Positions 14,983 through 24,149 of a stretch of DNA of 63,835 bases are shown here, piece by piece. The position numbers and the translations under genes are program-made. Position 1 is the first letter of the stretch. Each line of letters starts with the position of its first letter. The notes below the pieces were generated by a model, which saw only the letters and a list, made by a program, of their open reading frames with translations, was not told the origin of the DNA and searched no databases. Source of the stretch: an uncultured Oscillospiraceae bacterium (GTDB lineage Bacteria; Bacillota; Clostridia; Oscillospirales; Ruminococcaceae); the NCBI GenBank assembly GCA_949299455.1, contig CASGAN010000007.1, positions 1-63,835 on the forward strand, given 5' to 3'.

Positions 14983-17094
14983 TTATTTCGACTGTTTTGC
15001 GGCGATATCAGCCATTGCATCTTTGCGGGAGAGGTTGATGCGTCCCTGTGCGTCGATCTCTGTGACTTTGACAAAGATCGTGTCGCCGACATTCACAACG
15101 TCTTCCACTTTGTTGACACGGTGCTCAGCCAGTTTCGAGATATGGACAAGGCCTTCTTTGCCCGGTGCGATTTCAACAAATGCACCGAATGCCATCAGGC
15201 GGGTAACCTGTCCTTTGTAAATCGCGCCGACTTCCGGATCATTTGCGATGGAATCGACGATGGACAGTGCACGTTTGACGTTTGCCATGTCAACGCCCAT
15301 GATGACGCAGCTGCCGTCATCCTCGATGTCGATGGTAACATCGCAGTCAGCACAGATTTTCTGAATGACTTTGCCGCCGCTGCCGATGACTTCGCGGATC
15401 TTATCCGGTTTGACATAGGTCTGCACAACTTTCGGTGCGTAGACGGAAACTTCCTCACGCGGCTCGGCGATTGCTTTCGCCATGATCTCATCGAGGATAT
15501 ATAGTCTTGCTTTTCTTGTTTTCTCAAATGCTTCGGCAATGACTTCCATCGAAAGGCCGTCCACTTTGATATCCACCTGAATTGCGGTGATACCGTTGTG
15601 TGTGCCGCCGACTTTGAAGTCCATATCGCCGTAGAAATCCTCAAGGCCCTGGATGTCGACCATGGTCTGGAACGAGCCATCCTCTTTGGTGATCAGGCCG
15701 CAGGAGATGCCGGCAACCGGTGTGCGGATCGGAACGCCTGCGTCCATGAGGGCCAAAGTAGAAGCACAGATGGAGCCCTGCGAGGTGGAACCGTTCGAGG
15801 AGAGCACTTCGGAAACGGAACGGATTGCATACGGGAACACTTCCACGCTCGGCAGAACCGGAACAAGTGCTTTTTCTGCCAGTGCGCCGTGACCGATTTC
15901 ACGACGGCCCGGGCCGCGGCTTGGTTTTGTTTCGCCGACGGAGTAAGACGGGAAGTTATACTGATGCATATAGCGTTTTTCGGTGTTTTCGTCGATGCTG
16001 TCGAGCATCTGTGCATCACGGATCGGACCTAAGGTGACAACGTTTAATACCTGTGTCTGACCGCGGGTGAACAGACCCGAACCGTGTACGCGCGGCAGCA
16101 CGCCTGCCTCGGCAGCGAGCGGACGGATTTCGTTCATGCCGCGTCCGTCGACACGTTTGCCGGTGAACAGCCATTCACGGACGATGTGTTTTTGCAGCTT
16201 GTACATGACTTCACCGAGTGTCGGCATGTATTCTTCGAACTGCTCGCCAAGTGTTTCTTCGATTTCGTCAACGATCGGTTTTAAGCGTGCTTCACGGACG
16301 TTTTTGTCGTCGGTGTCGAGTGCGTGCTTCACTTTTTCGGTTGCAAGCTCTGCGACTGCCTGATAAAATTCCGGATTTACGCCGACTTTTTCGAATTCGA
16401 TTTTCGGTTTGCCGATTTCATCCTGCACGTTTTTGATGAATGCGACCATTTTTTTGATCTCTTCGTGTGCTGTGCGGATTGCTTCGAGCATTTTGTCATC
16501 CGGCACTTCGTTTGCACCGGCTTCGATCATGACGACTTTTTCTGCAGAAGCAGCAACGGTCAAATCAAGATCGGAAACAGCGCGCTGTTCCTGATTCGGA
16601 TTCAAAACGATTTCGCCGTCAACCAAGCCGACATTCACACCGGCAATCGGGCCGTTGAACGGAACATCCGAAATAGAAACGGCAATCGAAGCAGCAATCA
16701 GCGCGGTGATCTCCGGTGCGTTGTCCACATCGGAAGCCAGAACAGTGGTGACGATCGAAACGTCGTTGCGCAGGCCTTCCGGGACGAGCGGACGCATCGG
16801 ACGGTCGATCATACGGGAAGTGAGAATTGCATTTTCGGTCGGACGGCCTTCACGTTTTAAGAACGAGCCCGGGATTTTGCCGACAGCATACAGTTTTTCT
16901 TCGTAGTCAACGGAAAGCGGGAAAAAGTCAACGCCGTCGCGCGGTTTTGCGCTCATGGTAACGTTTGCCATCACAACGGTTTCGCCGTAGGTGACCCAGC
17001 ACGAGCCGTTTGCAAGTGCACAGGTTTTTCCGGTTTCCACTTTGAGCGGCCGGCCGGCAAACGTTGTTTCAAAAACGCGATGGTTTTCAAACAT
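14983..17094 (-). CDS. pnp: Polyribonucleotide nucleotidyltransferase
   Basis: A 703-residue PNPase: two RNase PH domains (about 10-140 and 315-465) separated by the helical domain, then a KH domain (about 555-615, IREVIGSGGKVIQKICADCDVTIDIEDDG) and an S1 domain (622-692, GAIYKGQVTRLMAFGAFVEIAPGKEGLVHISKL). The second PH domain holds the phosphate-binding GSTSQGSICASTLALMDAGVP and DIQGLEDFYGDMDFKVGGT. It degrades RNA phosphorolytically in the cytoplasm. AGGAGG precedes ATG 17094. It follows rpsO, the common order. Complete and normal length. Confidence 0.98.
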   Translation of the reverse strand: MFENHRVFETTFAGRPLKVETGKTCALANGSCWVTYGETVVMANVTMSAKPRDGVDFFPLSVDYEEKLYAVGKIPGSFLKREGRPTENAILTSRMIDRPMRPLVPEGLRNDVSIVTTVLASDVDNAPEITALIAASIAVSISDVPFNGPIAGVNVGLVDGEIVLNPNQEQRAVSDLDLTVAASAEKVVMIEAGANEVPDDKMLEAIRTAHEEIKKMVAFIKNVQDEIGKPKIEFEKVGVNPEFYQAVAELATEKVKHALDTDDKNVREARLKPIVDEIEETLGEQFEEYMPTLGEVMYKLQKHIVREWLFTGKRVDGRGMNEIRPLAAEAGVLPRVHGSGLFTRGQTQVLNVVTLGPIRDAQMLDSIDENTEKRYMHQYNFPSYSVGETKPSRGPGRREIGHGALAEKALVPVLPSVEVFPYAIRSVSEVLSSNGSTSQGSICASTLALMDAGVPIRTPVAGISCGLITKEDGSFQTMVDIQGLEDFYGDMDFKVGGTHNGITAIQVDIKVDGLSMEVIAEAFEKTRKARLYILDEIMAKAIAEPREEVSVYAPKVVQTYVKPDKIREVIGSGGKVIQKICADCDVTIDIEDDGSCVIMGVDMANVKRALSIVDSIANDPEVGAIYKGQVTRLMAFGAFVEIAPGKEGLVHISKLAEHRVNKVEDVVNVGDTIFVKVTEIDAQGRINLSRKDAMADIAAKQSK

Positions 17095-17232
17095 GGGGAT
17101 TCCTCCTTATAATATAAAATAAAAATATAGGAATGCGGCCGGTACAGGATTAGCACAAAACCCTGTGGTCAAGTGAATTTAACCATACGGTTTAATGCTA
17201 AATCTCTGTTTTTGACCGCATAAATATCTTTT

Positions 17233-17260
17233 AAGGCAGGCGGCATAAGCCACCTGCCTT
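17233..17260 (-). promoter_or_regulatory. Hairpin between rpsO and pnp
   Basis: AAGGCAGGTGGC and GCCGCCTGCCTT pair on the minus strand just after rpsO with no U tract, so it is a weak terminator or an RNA processing site. In Escherichia coli the rpsO-pnp spacer is cleaved by RNase III, and this position is equivalent. Confidence 0.6.
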
Positions 17261-17273
17261 AAAGCAGACGAAA

Positions 17274-17540
17274 TTATTTACGGATGCCCAGTTTTGCGAT
17301 TGTTGCACGGTATCTTTCGATGTCAACTTTTTTGAGGTAGTTCAAAAGATTGCGGCGGTGACCAACCATTTTAAGCAGACCGCGGCGGGAGTGATGGTCT
17401 TTTGCATGAACCTTCAGATGCTCGGTCAGGTCGTTGATTCTTGTGGTCAGAATTGCAATCTGAACCTCCGGCGAACCGGTGTCTTTGTCATGAAGACGGT
17501 TGTTTTCAATAACAGCGGTTTTTTCTTCTTTTCTCAGCAT
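17274..17540 (-). CDS. rpsO: 30S ribosomal protein S15
   Basis: An 88-residue S15: [88 protein letters not shown]. It contains the conserved 16S-contacting block DTGSPEVQ and HHSRRGLL. S15 is an early assembly protein of the 30S platform. GAGGTG lies before ATG 17540. It is the first gene of a unit with pnp, and its leader looks like an S15-binding autoregulatory RNA. Confidence 0.98.
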   Translation of the reverse strand: MLRKEEKTAVIENNRLHDKDTGSPEVQIAILTTRINDLTEHLKVHAKDHHSRRGLLKMVGHRRNLLNYLKKVDIERYRATIAKLGIRK

Positions 17541-17569
17541 TTGTTTTCACCTCTTTATAATGTTGCGGC

Positions 17570-17638
17570 GTCATAGCAGAGGGTGGGCAAAACTCCCCAT
17601 TGGGGCTTAATCCCTGAGCCATGGCACGGCACTATGAC
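17570..17638 (-). promoter_or_regulatory. Candidate S15 autoregulatory leader RNA
   Basis: On the minus strand GTCATAG (complement of 17632-17638) pairs with CTATGAC (complement of 17570-17576) to close a 69-nt element that begins at the promoter start and ends 30 nt before the rpsO start codon. Inside is a CCCCAATGGGG hairpin (17595-17605) and a purine-rich joining region, consistent with a multi-branched ribosomal-protein leader. S15 represses its own mRNA by such leaders in Bacilli. The exact class is not certain. Confidence 0.6.
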
Positions 17639-17667
17639 AGTATATCATACGACAAAAACGTTGTAAA
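17639..17667 (-). promoter_or_regulatory. rpsO-pnp promoter
   Basis: Leftward -35 TTTACA (complement of 17662-17667), 17-bp spacer, -10 TATACT (complement of 17639-17644). Confidence 0.8.
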
Positions 17668-17759
17668 GGGGATTTTTGTGATTTTATAAAAAGTTTCAAT
17701 AAAAGAGGAAAAGACGGCGATTGTTTTAATTTGGTTTACAAAAAAACACGCAGATAGTC

Positions 17760-17788
17760 TTTACAAGAAACGTGCGTTCATGTAAAAT
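17760..17788 (+). promoter_or_regulatory. Promoter of the pyrH operon
   Basis: -35 TTTACA (17760-17765), 17-bp spacer, -10 TAAAAT (17783-17788) preceded by TG. The rest of the 320-bp rpsO-pyrH gap holds only this and the rpsO signals. Confidence 0.7.
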
Positions 17789-17861
17789 ATATGGTAAGAA
17801 GAATTCGGCGTATCACATCCGTTTTTTGAATAATAGGTAAGAAAGTGAGCGTGTTTTATTT

Positions 17862-18569
17862 ATGGAAATCAAGTATAAACGCATTCTTTTGAAATTGTCC
17901 GGTGAGGCACTTGCCGGTGAGAAAGGATTCGGTCTTGACTATACAGTCATGCGCAACGTGTGCAAGAGCATTCGTGACTGTGCGGCACTCGGCGTGCAGA
18001 TTGGCATCGTGGTCGGCGGCGGCAACTTCTGGCGCGGCCGTTCGAGCGGTGCAATGGATCGTACCCGTGCAGATCACATCGGTATGCTTGCAACTACAAT
18101 GAACGCACTGGCAGTTGCAGACGTGCTTGAAGAGCTTGGTGTGACAGTTCGTGTGCAGACAGCGATTGCAATGCAGCAGTTTGCAGAGCCGTATATCCGC
18201 AACCGTGCGGTTCGTCACCTGGAAAAAGGCCGTGTTGTCATTTTCGGCTGCGGCACAGGCAACCCGTTCTTCTCGACCGACACAGCAGCATCCCTGCGTG
18301 CGGCAGAGATCGACGCGGACATCATCTTCAAAGCAACGATGGTAGACGGCGTTTACGACAAAGACCCGAACAAATTTGAGGATGCGAAAAAATACGATCA
18401 TTTGACTGTCGGTGAAGTCATCGGCAAGAACTTAAAAGTTATGGATTCGACCGCCGCTTCGATGTGCCGTGATAACCACATTCCGCTGCTCGTGTTCAAC
18501 TTAAACCGTCCGGAAAATATTGTGGATGCGGTCTGCGGAAAAACGGTAGGAACGCTCGTGGAAGGGTAA
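17862..18569 (+). CDS. pyrH: UMP kinase
   Basis: A 235-residue amino-acid-kinase-fold enzyme converting UMP to UDP. Motifs: [14 protein letters not shown] at the N-terminus, [11 protein letters not shown] (about 47-57), [20 protein letters not shown] for UMP and [21 protein letters not shown], where FSTD-type residues bind nucleotide. It is the first gene of a conserved run with frr and uppS. An extra translation elongation factor gene (tsf), often upstream, is not in this window. Complete. Confidence 0.98.
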   Translation: MEIKYKRILLKLSGEALAGEKGFGLDYTVMRNVCKSIRDCAALGVQIGIVVGGGNFWRGRSSGAMDRTRADHIGMLATTMNALAVADVLEELGVTVRVQTAIAMQQFAEPYIRNRAVRHLEKGRVVIFGCGTGNPFFSTDTAASLRAAEIDADIIFKATMVDGVYDKDPNKFEDAKKYDHLTVGEVIGKNLKVMDSTAASMCRDNHIPLLVFNLNRPENIVDAVCGKTVGTLVEG

Positions 18570-18618
18570 GCCTTTCTGAATTCTATAGAACAAAAAACAG
18601 TATCGGAGGATCATCACA

Positions 18619-19182
18619 ATGGATGCAATTCAGGAAAGACTTTTAAAAACAGAAGAGAAAATGAAAAAATCGGTTGCTGCGCTTGACAACGAGTATCGTG
18701 CAATTCGTGCGGGCCGTGCAACACCGGCAATTCTTGATAAATTGACAGTGGAATATTACGGTGCGCCGACGCGTATTGATCAGATGGCAGTTATCAGCGT
18801 TCCGGAAGCACGTCTGATGGTCATTCAGCCGTGGGACCCGACCACGCTCAACGCAATCCAGAAAGCAATTCTTGCGTCGGATCTCGGCTTGAATCCGGCA
18901 AACGATGGTAAAGTGCTGCGCATTGCGTTCCCGCCGCTCACCGAGGAACGCCGCCGCGAGATCACAAAAGACGTTTCGAAATATGCCGAAGAGTGCAAAG
19001 TGGCAATCCGCTCACTGCGCCGCGATGCAAACGAAAAACTCAAAACACTCAAGAAAAATTCGGAGATCACCGAAGATGAGCTGAAAATCGGCGAAGAGAA
19101 AGTTCAGAAACTGACCGATAAATATGTGAAGATCGTGGATGAGCACGCAAAAGAAAAAGAAAAGGAAATCATGGAAATCTGA
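18619..19182 (+). CDS. frr: Ribosome recycling factor
   Basis: A 187-residue RRF: long helical domain with [44 protein letters not shown] and [38 protein letters not shown]. It splits post-termination ribosomes with EF-G. GGAGG lies before ATG 18619. It is 49 bp after pyrH; a hairpin follows. Confidence 0.98.
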   Translation: MDAIQERLLKTEEKMKKSVAALDNEYRAIRAGRATPAILDKLTVEYYGAPTRIDQMAVISVPEARLMVIQPWDPTTLNAIQKAILASDLGLNPANDGKVLRIAFPPLTEERRREITKDVSKYAEECKVAIRSLRRDANEKLKTLKKNSEITEDELKIGEEKVQKLTDKYVKIVDEHAKEKEKEIMEI

Positions 19183-19188
19183 TTTTGC

Positions 19189-19213
19189 GCGGGAGATTCT
19201 TCTCCCGCTTTTT
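19189..19213 (+). terminator. Hairpin/terminator between frr and uppS
   Basis: GCGGGAGA (19189-19196) and TCTCCCGC (19201-19208) with loop TTCT and T5. Because uppS follows without a clear promoter of its own, this may be a partial terminator. Confidence 0.75.
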
Positions 19214-19248
19214 CGTGAGATTTCCCTTGCGGAGGATTTGTATAAAGA

Positions 19249-19956
19249 ATGAAACAGGAACGGATTTTACCGCAGCATATCGGGCTCATTATGGACGGAA
19301 ACGGCCGCTGGGCAAAAAAACGCGGACTGCCGCGTCAGGCAGGACACAAAGTCGGCGCCAGTACGTTTCAGAAAATTGTGCGTTACTGCAACAAAATTGG
19401 TATCCGCTACTTAACCGTGTATGCGTTTTCGACGGAAAACTGGAAACGGCCGGCTGAAGAAGTGGAAGCGATCATGAACTTGCTCCGAAGCTTTTTAAAA
19501 GACGCCAAAAATCACCGCGCAGAGAATGTCAAAACACATTTCATCGGTGACCGCTCGATGCTTGCACCCGATCTTCAGGAGCTGATGGCCGACTGCGAAA
19601 AAGAAAGCGAGTCGTTCACGGGCCTTACATTAAATATCGCGGTGAACTATGGCGGTCGGGATGAAATTGTTCATGCTGCAAAGCAGTTTGCAAAGGATGC
19701 TGCGGCAGGTAACGTTTCGCCGGATGCGCTTGATGAAACATTGTTTTCTTCGTATCTTTACACAAAGGATCAGCCGGACATTGACTTGATTATTCGTCCG
19801 AGCGGCGAGATGCGGCTGTCAAACTTCCTGCTGTGGCAGGCGGCCTATGCGGAATATGTATTCATGGATGTTCTGTGGCCGGACTTTAACGAAAAATATC
19901 TCGAACAGGCGCTTTCAGAGTTTGCAAACAGAAACCGCCGGTTCGGAGGAGTGTGA
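19249..19956 (+). CDS. uppS: Undecaprenyl diphosphate synthase (cis-prenyltransferase)
   Basis: A 235-residue soluble enzyme extending FPP with isopentenyl-PP to the C55 carrier lipid for cell-wall synthesis. It has the family motif HIGLIMDGNGRWAKKRG with catalytic Asp16, the YLTVYAFSTENWKRP block, and the C-terminal IIRPSGEMRLSNFLLWQAAYAEYVF motif. Its substrate comes from the MEP genes in the same operon. The start ATG 19249 has GGAGG 10-14 bases upstream. Confidence 0.97.
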   Translation: MKQERILPQHIGLIMDGNGRWAKKRGLPRQAGHKVGASTFQKIVRYCNKIGIRYLTVYAFSTENWKRPAEEVEAIMNLLRSFLKDAKNHRAENVKTHFIGDRSMLAPDLQELMADCEKESESFTGLTLNIAVNYGGRDEIVHAAKQFAKDAAAGNVSPDALDETLFSSYLYTKDQPDIDLIIRPSGEMRLSNFLLWQAAYAEYVFMDVLWPDFNEKYLEQALSEFANRNRRFGGV

Positions 19957-19959
19957 CGC

Positions 19960-20787
19960 ATGAAGCAACGTTTATTGACTGCGGCGATCGGAATTCCGCT
20001 GTTTTTTGTCGTTTTGTTTTTCTATGCAACGCCGGTGTTCAACGGTGCGCTGTCGCTGATTCTCGGTATCGGCGTGTATGAGCTGCTGCAAACTGCACAG
20101 TACGGACGAAAAAAGGTGATTACCGTCACTTGTGTGCTGTTCGGCGTGCTGCTGCCGTGGTTTGAACTGCCGGTGCTAAAACCGTATCGTGTGATTTTGC
20201 TGTTTTTATTCGCGGCTGTTTTGATGGCGGCGCTGTTAAAATGGCATGATGAAATTCGGATGGAGCAGATTGCACAGCTGTTTTTCGTGTCGGTTGTTTA
20301 TCCGATTGCGCTGACAACGCTTGTGTATATCCGCGATAGCTTCGATACCGCACACGGATTGTTCTATACAGTGCTTGTATTCTCGTGTGCGTGGGCAGCG
20401 GATGCGGGCGCATATTTTGCCGGACGCTTTTTCGGCAAGCATAAAATGTCGCCGAAGATCAGTCCGAACAAAACGATCGAAGGCTTAATCGGTGGCGTGA
20501 TTACCAGCCTTTTGTTTGCCGTGGCGATTTCTGCTGCGTTTTCAGCGATCATGGCAAGTCAGAATGCGGCGGTGTCGATCAACTATCTCTCCCTGCTCGG
20601 TGCAACACTGCTCGGCACAATGGTCGGTGTATTCGGAGATTTGGTTGCATCCGTGATGAAACGGCAAAACAGCATCAAGGATTACGGTACAATCATGCCG
20701 GGACACGGTGGCATTGTCGATCGGTTTGACTCAGTGTTTTTTGTTGCGCCGGCAATTTTTGTATGGCTGCAATTTTTTATGATCTAA
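19960..20787 (+). CDS. cdsA: Phosphatidate cytidylyltransferase
   Basis: A 275-residue membrane enzyme making CDP-diacylglycerol from phosphatidate and CTP. About eight membrane helices; the C-terminal signature GHGGIVDRFDS is preceded by KMSPKISPNKTIEGLIGG, the Mg-binding region. It starts 3 bp after the uppS stop with GGAGG inside uppS. A terminator follows, then dxr. Confidence 0.95.
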   Translation: MKQRLLTAAIGIPLFFVVLFFYATPVFNGALSLILGIGVYELLQTAQYGRKKVITVTCVLFGVLLPWFELPVLKPYRVILLFLFAAVLMAALLKWHDEIRMEQIAQLFFVSVVYPIALTTLVYIRDSFDTAHGLFYTVLVFSCAWAADAGAYFAGRFFGKHKMSPKISPNKTIEGLIGGVITSLLFAVAISAAFSAIMASQNAAVSINYLSLLGATLLGTMVGVFGDLVASVMKRQNSIKDYGTIMPGHGGIVDRFDSVFFVAPAIFVWLQFFMI

Positions 20788-20794
20788 ATACACG

Positions 20795-20827
20795 AAAACT
20801 TCCCGTTTTGTCTGCGGGAAGTTTTTG
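20795..20827 (+). terminator. Terminator after cdsA
   Basis: AAAACTTCCCG (20795-20805) pairs with CGGGAAGTTTT (20815-20825). The dxr start follows 50 bp later, so some read-through or a weak internal promoter must serve dxr. Confidence 0.8.
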
Positions 20828-20877
20828 TCTATCGTTCGTATTGTTTTGATATCAGCAAGAAAGCGTGAGAATATAAC

Positions 20878-22032
20878 ATGAAACAGATTTGTATATTAGG
20901 ATCAACCGGATCGATCGGTACGCAGGCGATTGAAGTCTGCCGCCATCAGGGATTTCGTGTCTGCGGGTTAGCGGCGCATCGGAATGTAGTACTGCTGGCT
21001 GAACAGGCAAAAACGTTAAAACCGGACATGGTCTGCATTTTCGACGATTCGCAGTATGCGAAACTGAAAGAACTGCTGAGCGGGGAAGCGATCGAAATCG
21101 TCACGGGAATGGATGGCCTTTGCGCACTGGCATCAATGGAGCAAAGTGACATTGTTTTAAATTCCGTCGTCGGTATGGTTGGATTGGAGCCGACACTTGC
21201 CGCGATCCGTGCCAAAAAGACGATTGCGCTTGCAAACAAAGAAACGCTCGTCACAGGCGGACAGCTTGTCATCAGCGAAGCGAAAAAGTACGGCGTTCGC
21301 ATTCTTCCGGTCGACAGCGAGCATTCTGCGATTTTTCAGTCGCTTCAGGGAAACGAGCAAAATCGCGTAAATAAAGTGATTTTAACTGCATCCGGCGGCC
21401 CGTTTTACGGAAAAACGACAGAAGAATTAGCAAACGTGACAGTGGAGCAGGCACTTCGCCATCCAAATTGGTCGATGGGTGCAAAAATCACCATCGATTC
21501 GGCTACACTGATGAATAAGGGACTCGAACTCATTGAAGCATGCTGGCTGTTTTCACTTCCGCCCGAGCAGGTGGAGATCGTTGTGCATCGTGAAAGCGTG
21601 ATTCATTCGCTTGTCGAATATGAGGATCATGCGGTGATGGCGCAGCTCGGCGTACCGGATATGAAAGTCCCGATTCAGTATGCGCTGACTTATCCTCAAC
21701 GCAAAGACTGCGAAACTGCGCCGCTTTCCCTGACAAAATACGGCACACTCACTTTCTCCGAGCCGGATGAAGATACATTCGTGTGCTTAAAAGCGTGTAA
21801 AGAGGCAATTCGCCGCGGCGGATTATATCCGACGATTGTAAACGGTGCGAATGAGCAGGCTGTGGCGCTCTTTTTGGAGGGGAAAATTCGATTCCTTGAT
21901 ATCGGCCGGTTGGTCATGGATTCGCTTTCCTTAAAATATGATATGGAGAGCTTTGATGTTTCCGATATTCAGGCTGCAGATCTGCTTGCAAGAGAATTTG
22001 TGCGGATTCAGGGCCTGAACGCATCGAAATAA
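20878..22032 (+). CDS. dxr: 1-deoxy-D-xylulose 5-phosphate reductoisomerase
   Basis: A 384-residue NADPH-dependent MEP-pathway enzyme. The Rossmann start ILGSTGSIGTQAIEV (5-19), the metal site VDSEHSAIFQSLQG, the fosmidomycin-loop region NHPNWSMG-like (RHPNWSMGAKITIDSATLMNKGLELIEA) and VHRESVIHSLVEYEDHAVMAQLG are all present. It supplies MEP for IPP synthesis, shared with ispG downstream. Confidence 0.98.
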   Translation: MKQICILGSTGSIGTQAIEVCRHQGFRVCGLAAHRNVVLLAEQAKTLKPDMVCIFDDSQYAKLKELLSGEAIEIVTGMDGLCALASMEQSDIVLNSVVGMVGLEPTLAAIRAKKTIALANKETLVTGGQLVISEAKKYGVRILPVDSEHSAIFQSLQGNEQNRVNKVILTASGGPFYGKTTEELANVTVEQALRHPNWSMGAKITIDSATLMNKGLELIEACWLFSLPPEQVEIVVHRESVIHSLVEYEDHAVMAQLGVPDMKVPIQYALTYPQRKDCETAPLSLTKYGTLTFSEPDEDTFVCLKACKEAIRRGGLYPTIVNGANEQAVALFLEGKIRFLDIGRLVMDSLSLKYDMESFDVSDIQAADLLAREFVRIQGLNASK

Positions 22033-22047
22033 AGGAGGCAGGTTTCA

Positions 22048-23067
22048 TTGCTAGCAATCATTTATACCATTTTGATTTTCGGCGTACTCATTTTTGTTCA
22101 TGAACTGGGCCATTTTCTGGCGGCAAGACTTTCAGGCGTGACAGTGCTTGAATTTGCAATCGGCATGGGCCCTGCGATTTTTAAAAAGCAGGGAAAAAAG
22201 ACGCTCTACTCGATTCGTTTGCTTCCGATCGGCGGATATTGTTCGATGGAAGGTGAAACCGAGGAATCGGATGCGCCGGGTGCATTTAAAAAGGCAAGCA
22301 AGCCGCGCCGTGCGATTATTCTGGCGGCCGGTGTGACGATGAACTTTTTGGTGGGCTTTTTGCTGATGCTCACAACGTTTATCGGAACAGAAGTGTATTC
22401 TACCAAAACGATTGCGGAATTTAACACTGCCGATGCGCTGTCGAATCAGACGGGACTCATGGTGAACGATACGGTGCAAAAGGTCAATGGGACGACGATT
22501 TTCACTGCGAATGATATTGTGTTTGCACTGCTGCGCGATGATGACGGTATTGTGGAAATGGATGTACTGCGCGACGGAAAAACTGTCCATCTGTCCGATG
22601 TGGAATTCAAGGTTTCCGGTGAGGGCGAAAACCGCACACTTGATCTTGATTTTAAAGTATACGGTGAAAAAGCAAGCTTTTTGGGCGCATTTTCACAGGC
22701 GATGGATGGTACGATTTCGCTGGTGCGCAACACATGGGTGTCGCTTGGTGATATGGTGACAGGCCGTGTTGGCATTTCGGAGCTTTCGGGTCCGGTTGGC
22801 GTCGGCGAAGTGGTTTCGCAGGCAGCACAGATCGGATGGCAGAGTGTGATTATGATTGCGGCATTTTTGTCGATCAACTTGGGTATTTTTAACTTGCTGC
22901 CGATTCCTGCGCTCGACGGCGGCCATTTGCTGCTGCTGTTAATCGAAGCGATTCGCGGAAAGCCGCTCAATCAAAAGCTTGAGGGAATTCTCACGGTGAT
23001 CGGATTTGCATTTTTCATTTTATTGTTTATTGTTGTCACGGTAAGCGACGTGATCAAGCTATTCTGA
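22048..23067 (+). CDS. rseP: Site-2 membrane zinc metalloprotease (RseP/RasP type)
   Basis: A 339-residue intramembrane protease that cleaves membrane-bound anti-sigma factors and signal peptide remnants. Helix 1 carries HELGH (His18, Glu19, His22); a single PDZ domain covers about 110-200 (NQTGLMVNDTVQKVNGTTIFTANDIVFAL); the last helices hold NLLPIPALDGGHLL with the third zinc ligand Asp. The start is TTG 22048 with GGAGG; no better ATG exists. It lies in the usual dxr-rseP-ispG order. Confidence 0.95.
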   Translation: MLAIIYTILIFGVLIFVHELGHFLAARLSGVTVLEFAIGMGPAIFKKQGKKTLYSIRLLPIGGYCSMEGETEESDAPGAFKKASKPRRAIILAAGVTMNFLVGFLLMLTTFIGTEVYSTKTIAEFNTADALSNQTGLMVNDTVQKVNGTTIFTANDIVFALLRDDDGIVEMDVLRDGKTVHLSDVEFKVSGEGENRTLDLDFKVYGEKASFLGAFSQAMDGTISLVRNTWVSLGDMVTGRVGISELSGPVGVGEVVSQAAQIGWQSVIMIAAFLSINLGIFNLLPIPALDGGHLLLLLIEAIRGKPLNQKLEGILTVIGFAFFILLFIVVTVSDVIKLF

Positions 23068-23082
23068 TTTGATAAAGAAGGG

Positions 23083-24135
23083 ATGAGGAAGATGCGGACA
23101 GTCAAACAGGTAAAGATCGGGAATCTTACGTTGGGAGACGGAACCGTTCGGGTACAGTCGATGCTGTCGGTTCCTGCACATGATATCGAGGGAAATATCC
23201 GTCAGGCAAAGGCGCTCGAAGCGGCTGGCTGTGAGATCATTCGCGCAGCTGTGCCGGATATGGAAGCCGTTTCGCTGATCAAAGCGCTGAAAGAAGAACT
23301 GTCGATTCCGCTGGTGGCAGATATTCATTTTGATTATCGGCTGGCGATTGCGGCGGTGGAAGCAGGCGTGGACAAAATCCGTATCAATCCCGGAAATATT
23401 GGCGAGGACAGCCGCGTCAAAGCAGTGGCAGATGCGTGCAAAGCGCATGGCGTACCGATTCGCATCGGCGTGAATGCCGGTTCGCTTGAGCCGCATATCT
23501 TGGAAAAATACGGTGCACCGACGGCGGATGCACTGGTGGAAAGTGCACAGTATCATATCTCGTTGCTTGAGCGGTATGACTTTGATCAGATTGTCGTGTC
23601 GATCAAATCGTCAAACGTGAAAACGATGATCGAATCGTATCGGAAGCTTGCGGCTGTCTGTGACTATCCGCTGCACTTGGGCGTGACCGAAGCAGGTACA
23701 ACGCGCATGGGCATCATCAAAAACGCGATCGGTATCGGCAGTCTGCTCACAGACGGCATCGGCGATACGATCCGCGTGTCGCTCACGGCTGACCCAGTTG
23801 AGGAAATCAAAGCCGGTTATGATATTTTGAAAGCGGCGGGTGTGCGCAGCCGCGGTGTGGAAGTCATCTCGTGTCCGACCTGCGGACGCACACAGATTGA
23901 TTTGATCTCGCTTGCAAAACAAGTGGAAGAAGCGCTTTCTGACTGTCAAAAGTCAATTCGCGTGGCAGTCATGGGCTGTGTTGTCAACGGTCCGGGTGAA
24001 GCGCGTGAAGCGGATATCGGGATTGCCGGCGGAAAAGGCTGTGCAATGCTCTTTAAAAAGGGCGAGATTTTGCGCAAAGTAGAAGAAAACGCAATTGTTT
24101 CCGCACTGCTTGCGGAGATTGAACGAATGGAATAA
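23083..24135 (+). CDS. ispG: 4-hydroxy-3-methylbut-2-enyl diphosphate synthase (flavodoxin/ferredoxin)
   Basis: A 350-residue TIM-barrel plus Fe-S enzyme turning MEcPP into HMBPP. Cluster ligands sit in [10 protein letters not shown] (Cys about 264 and 267) and [14 protein letters not shown] (Cys about 298), with [13 protein letters not shown] and [10 protein letters not shown] typical of the barrel. Two close ATGs (23083 and 23092) are possible. It lacks the extra insertion seen in plants. It lies 15 bp after rseP and just before polC. Confidence 0.98.
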   Translation: MRKMRTVKQVKIGNLTLGDGTVRVQSMLSVPAHDIEGNIRQAKALEAAGCEIIRAAVPDMEAVSLIKALKEELSIPLVADIHFDYRLAIAAVEAGVDKIRINPGNIGEDSRVKAVADACKAHGVPIRIGVNAGSLEPHILEKYGAPTADALVESAQYHISLLERYDFDQIVVSIKSSNVKTMIESYRKLAAVCDYPLHLGVTEAGTTRMGIIKNAIGIGSLLTDGIGDTIRVSLTADPVEEIKAGYDILKAAGVRSRGVEVISCPTCGRTQIDLISLAKQVEEALSDCQKSIRVAVMGCVVNGPGEAREADIGIAGGKGCAMLFKKGEILRKVEENAIVSALLAEIERME

Positions 24136-24149
24136 AGGACAGAGCGATT

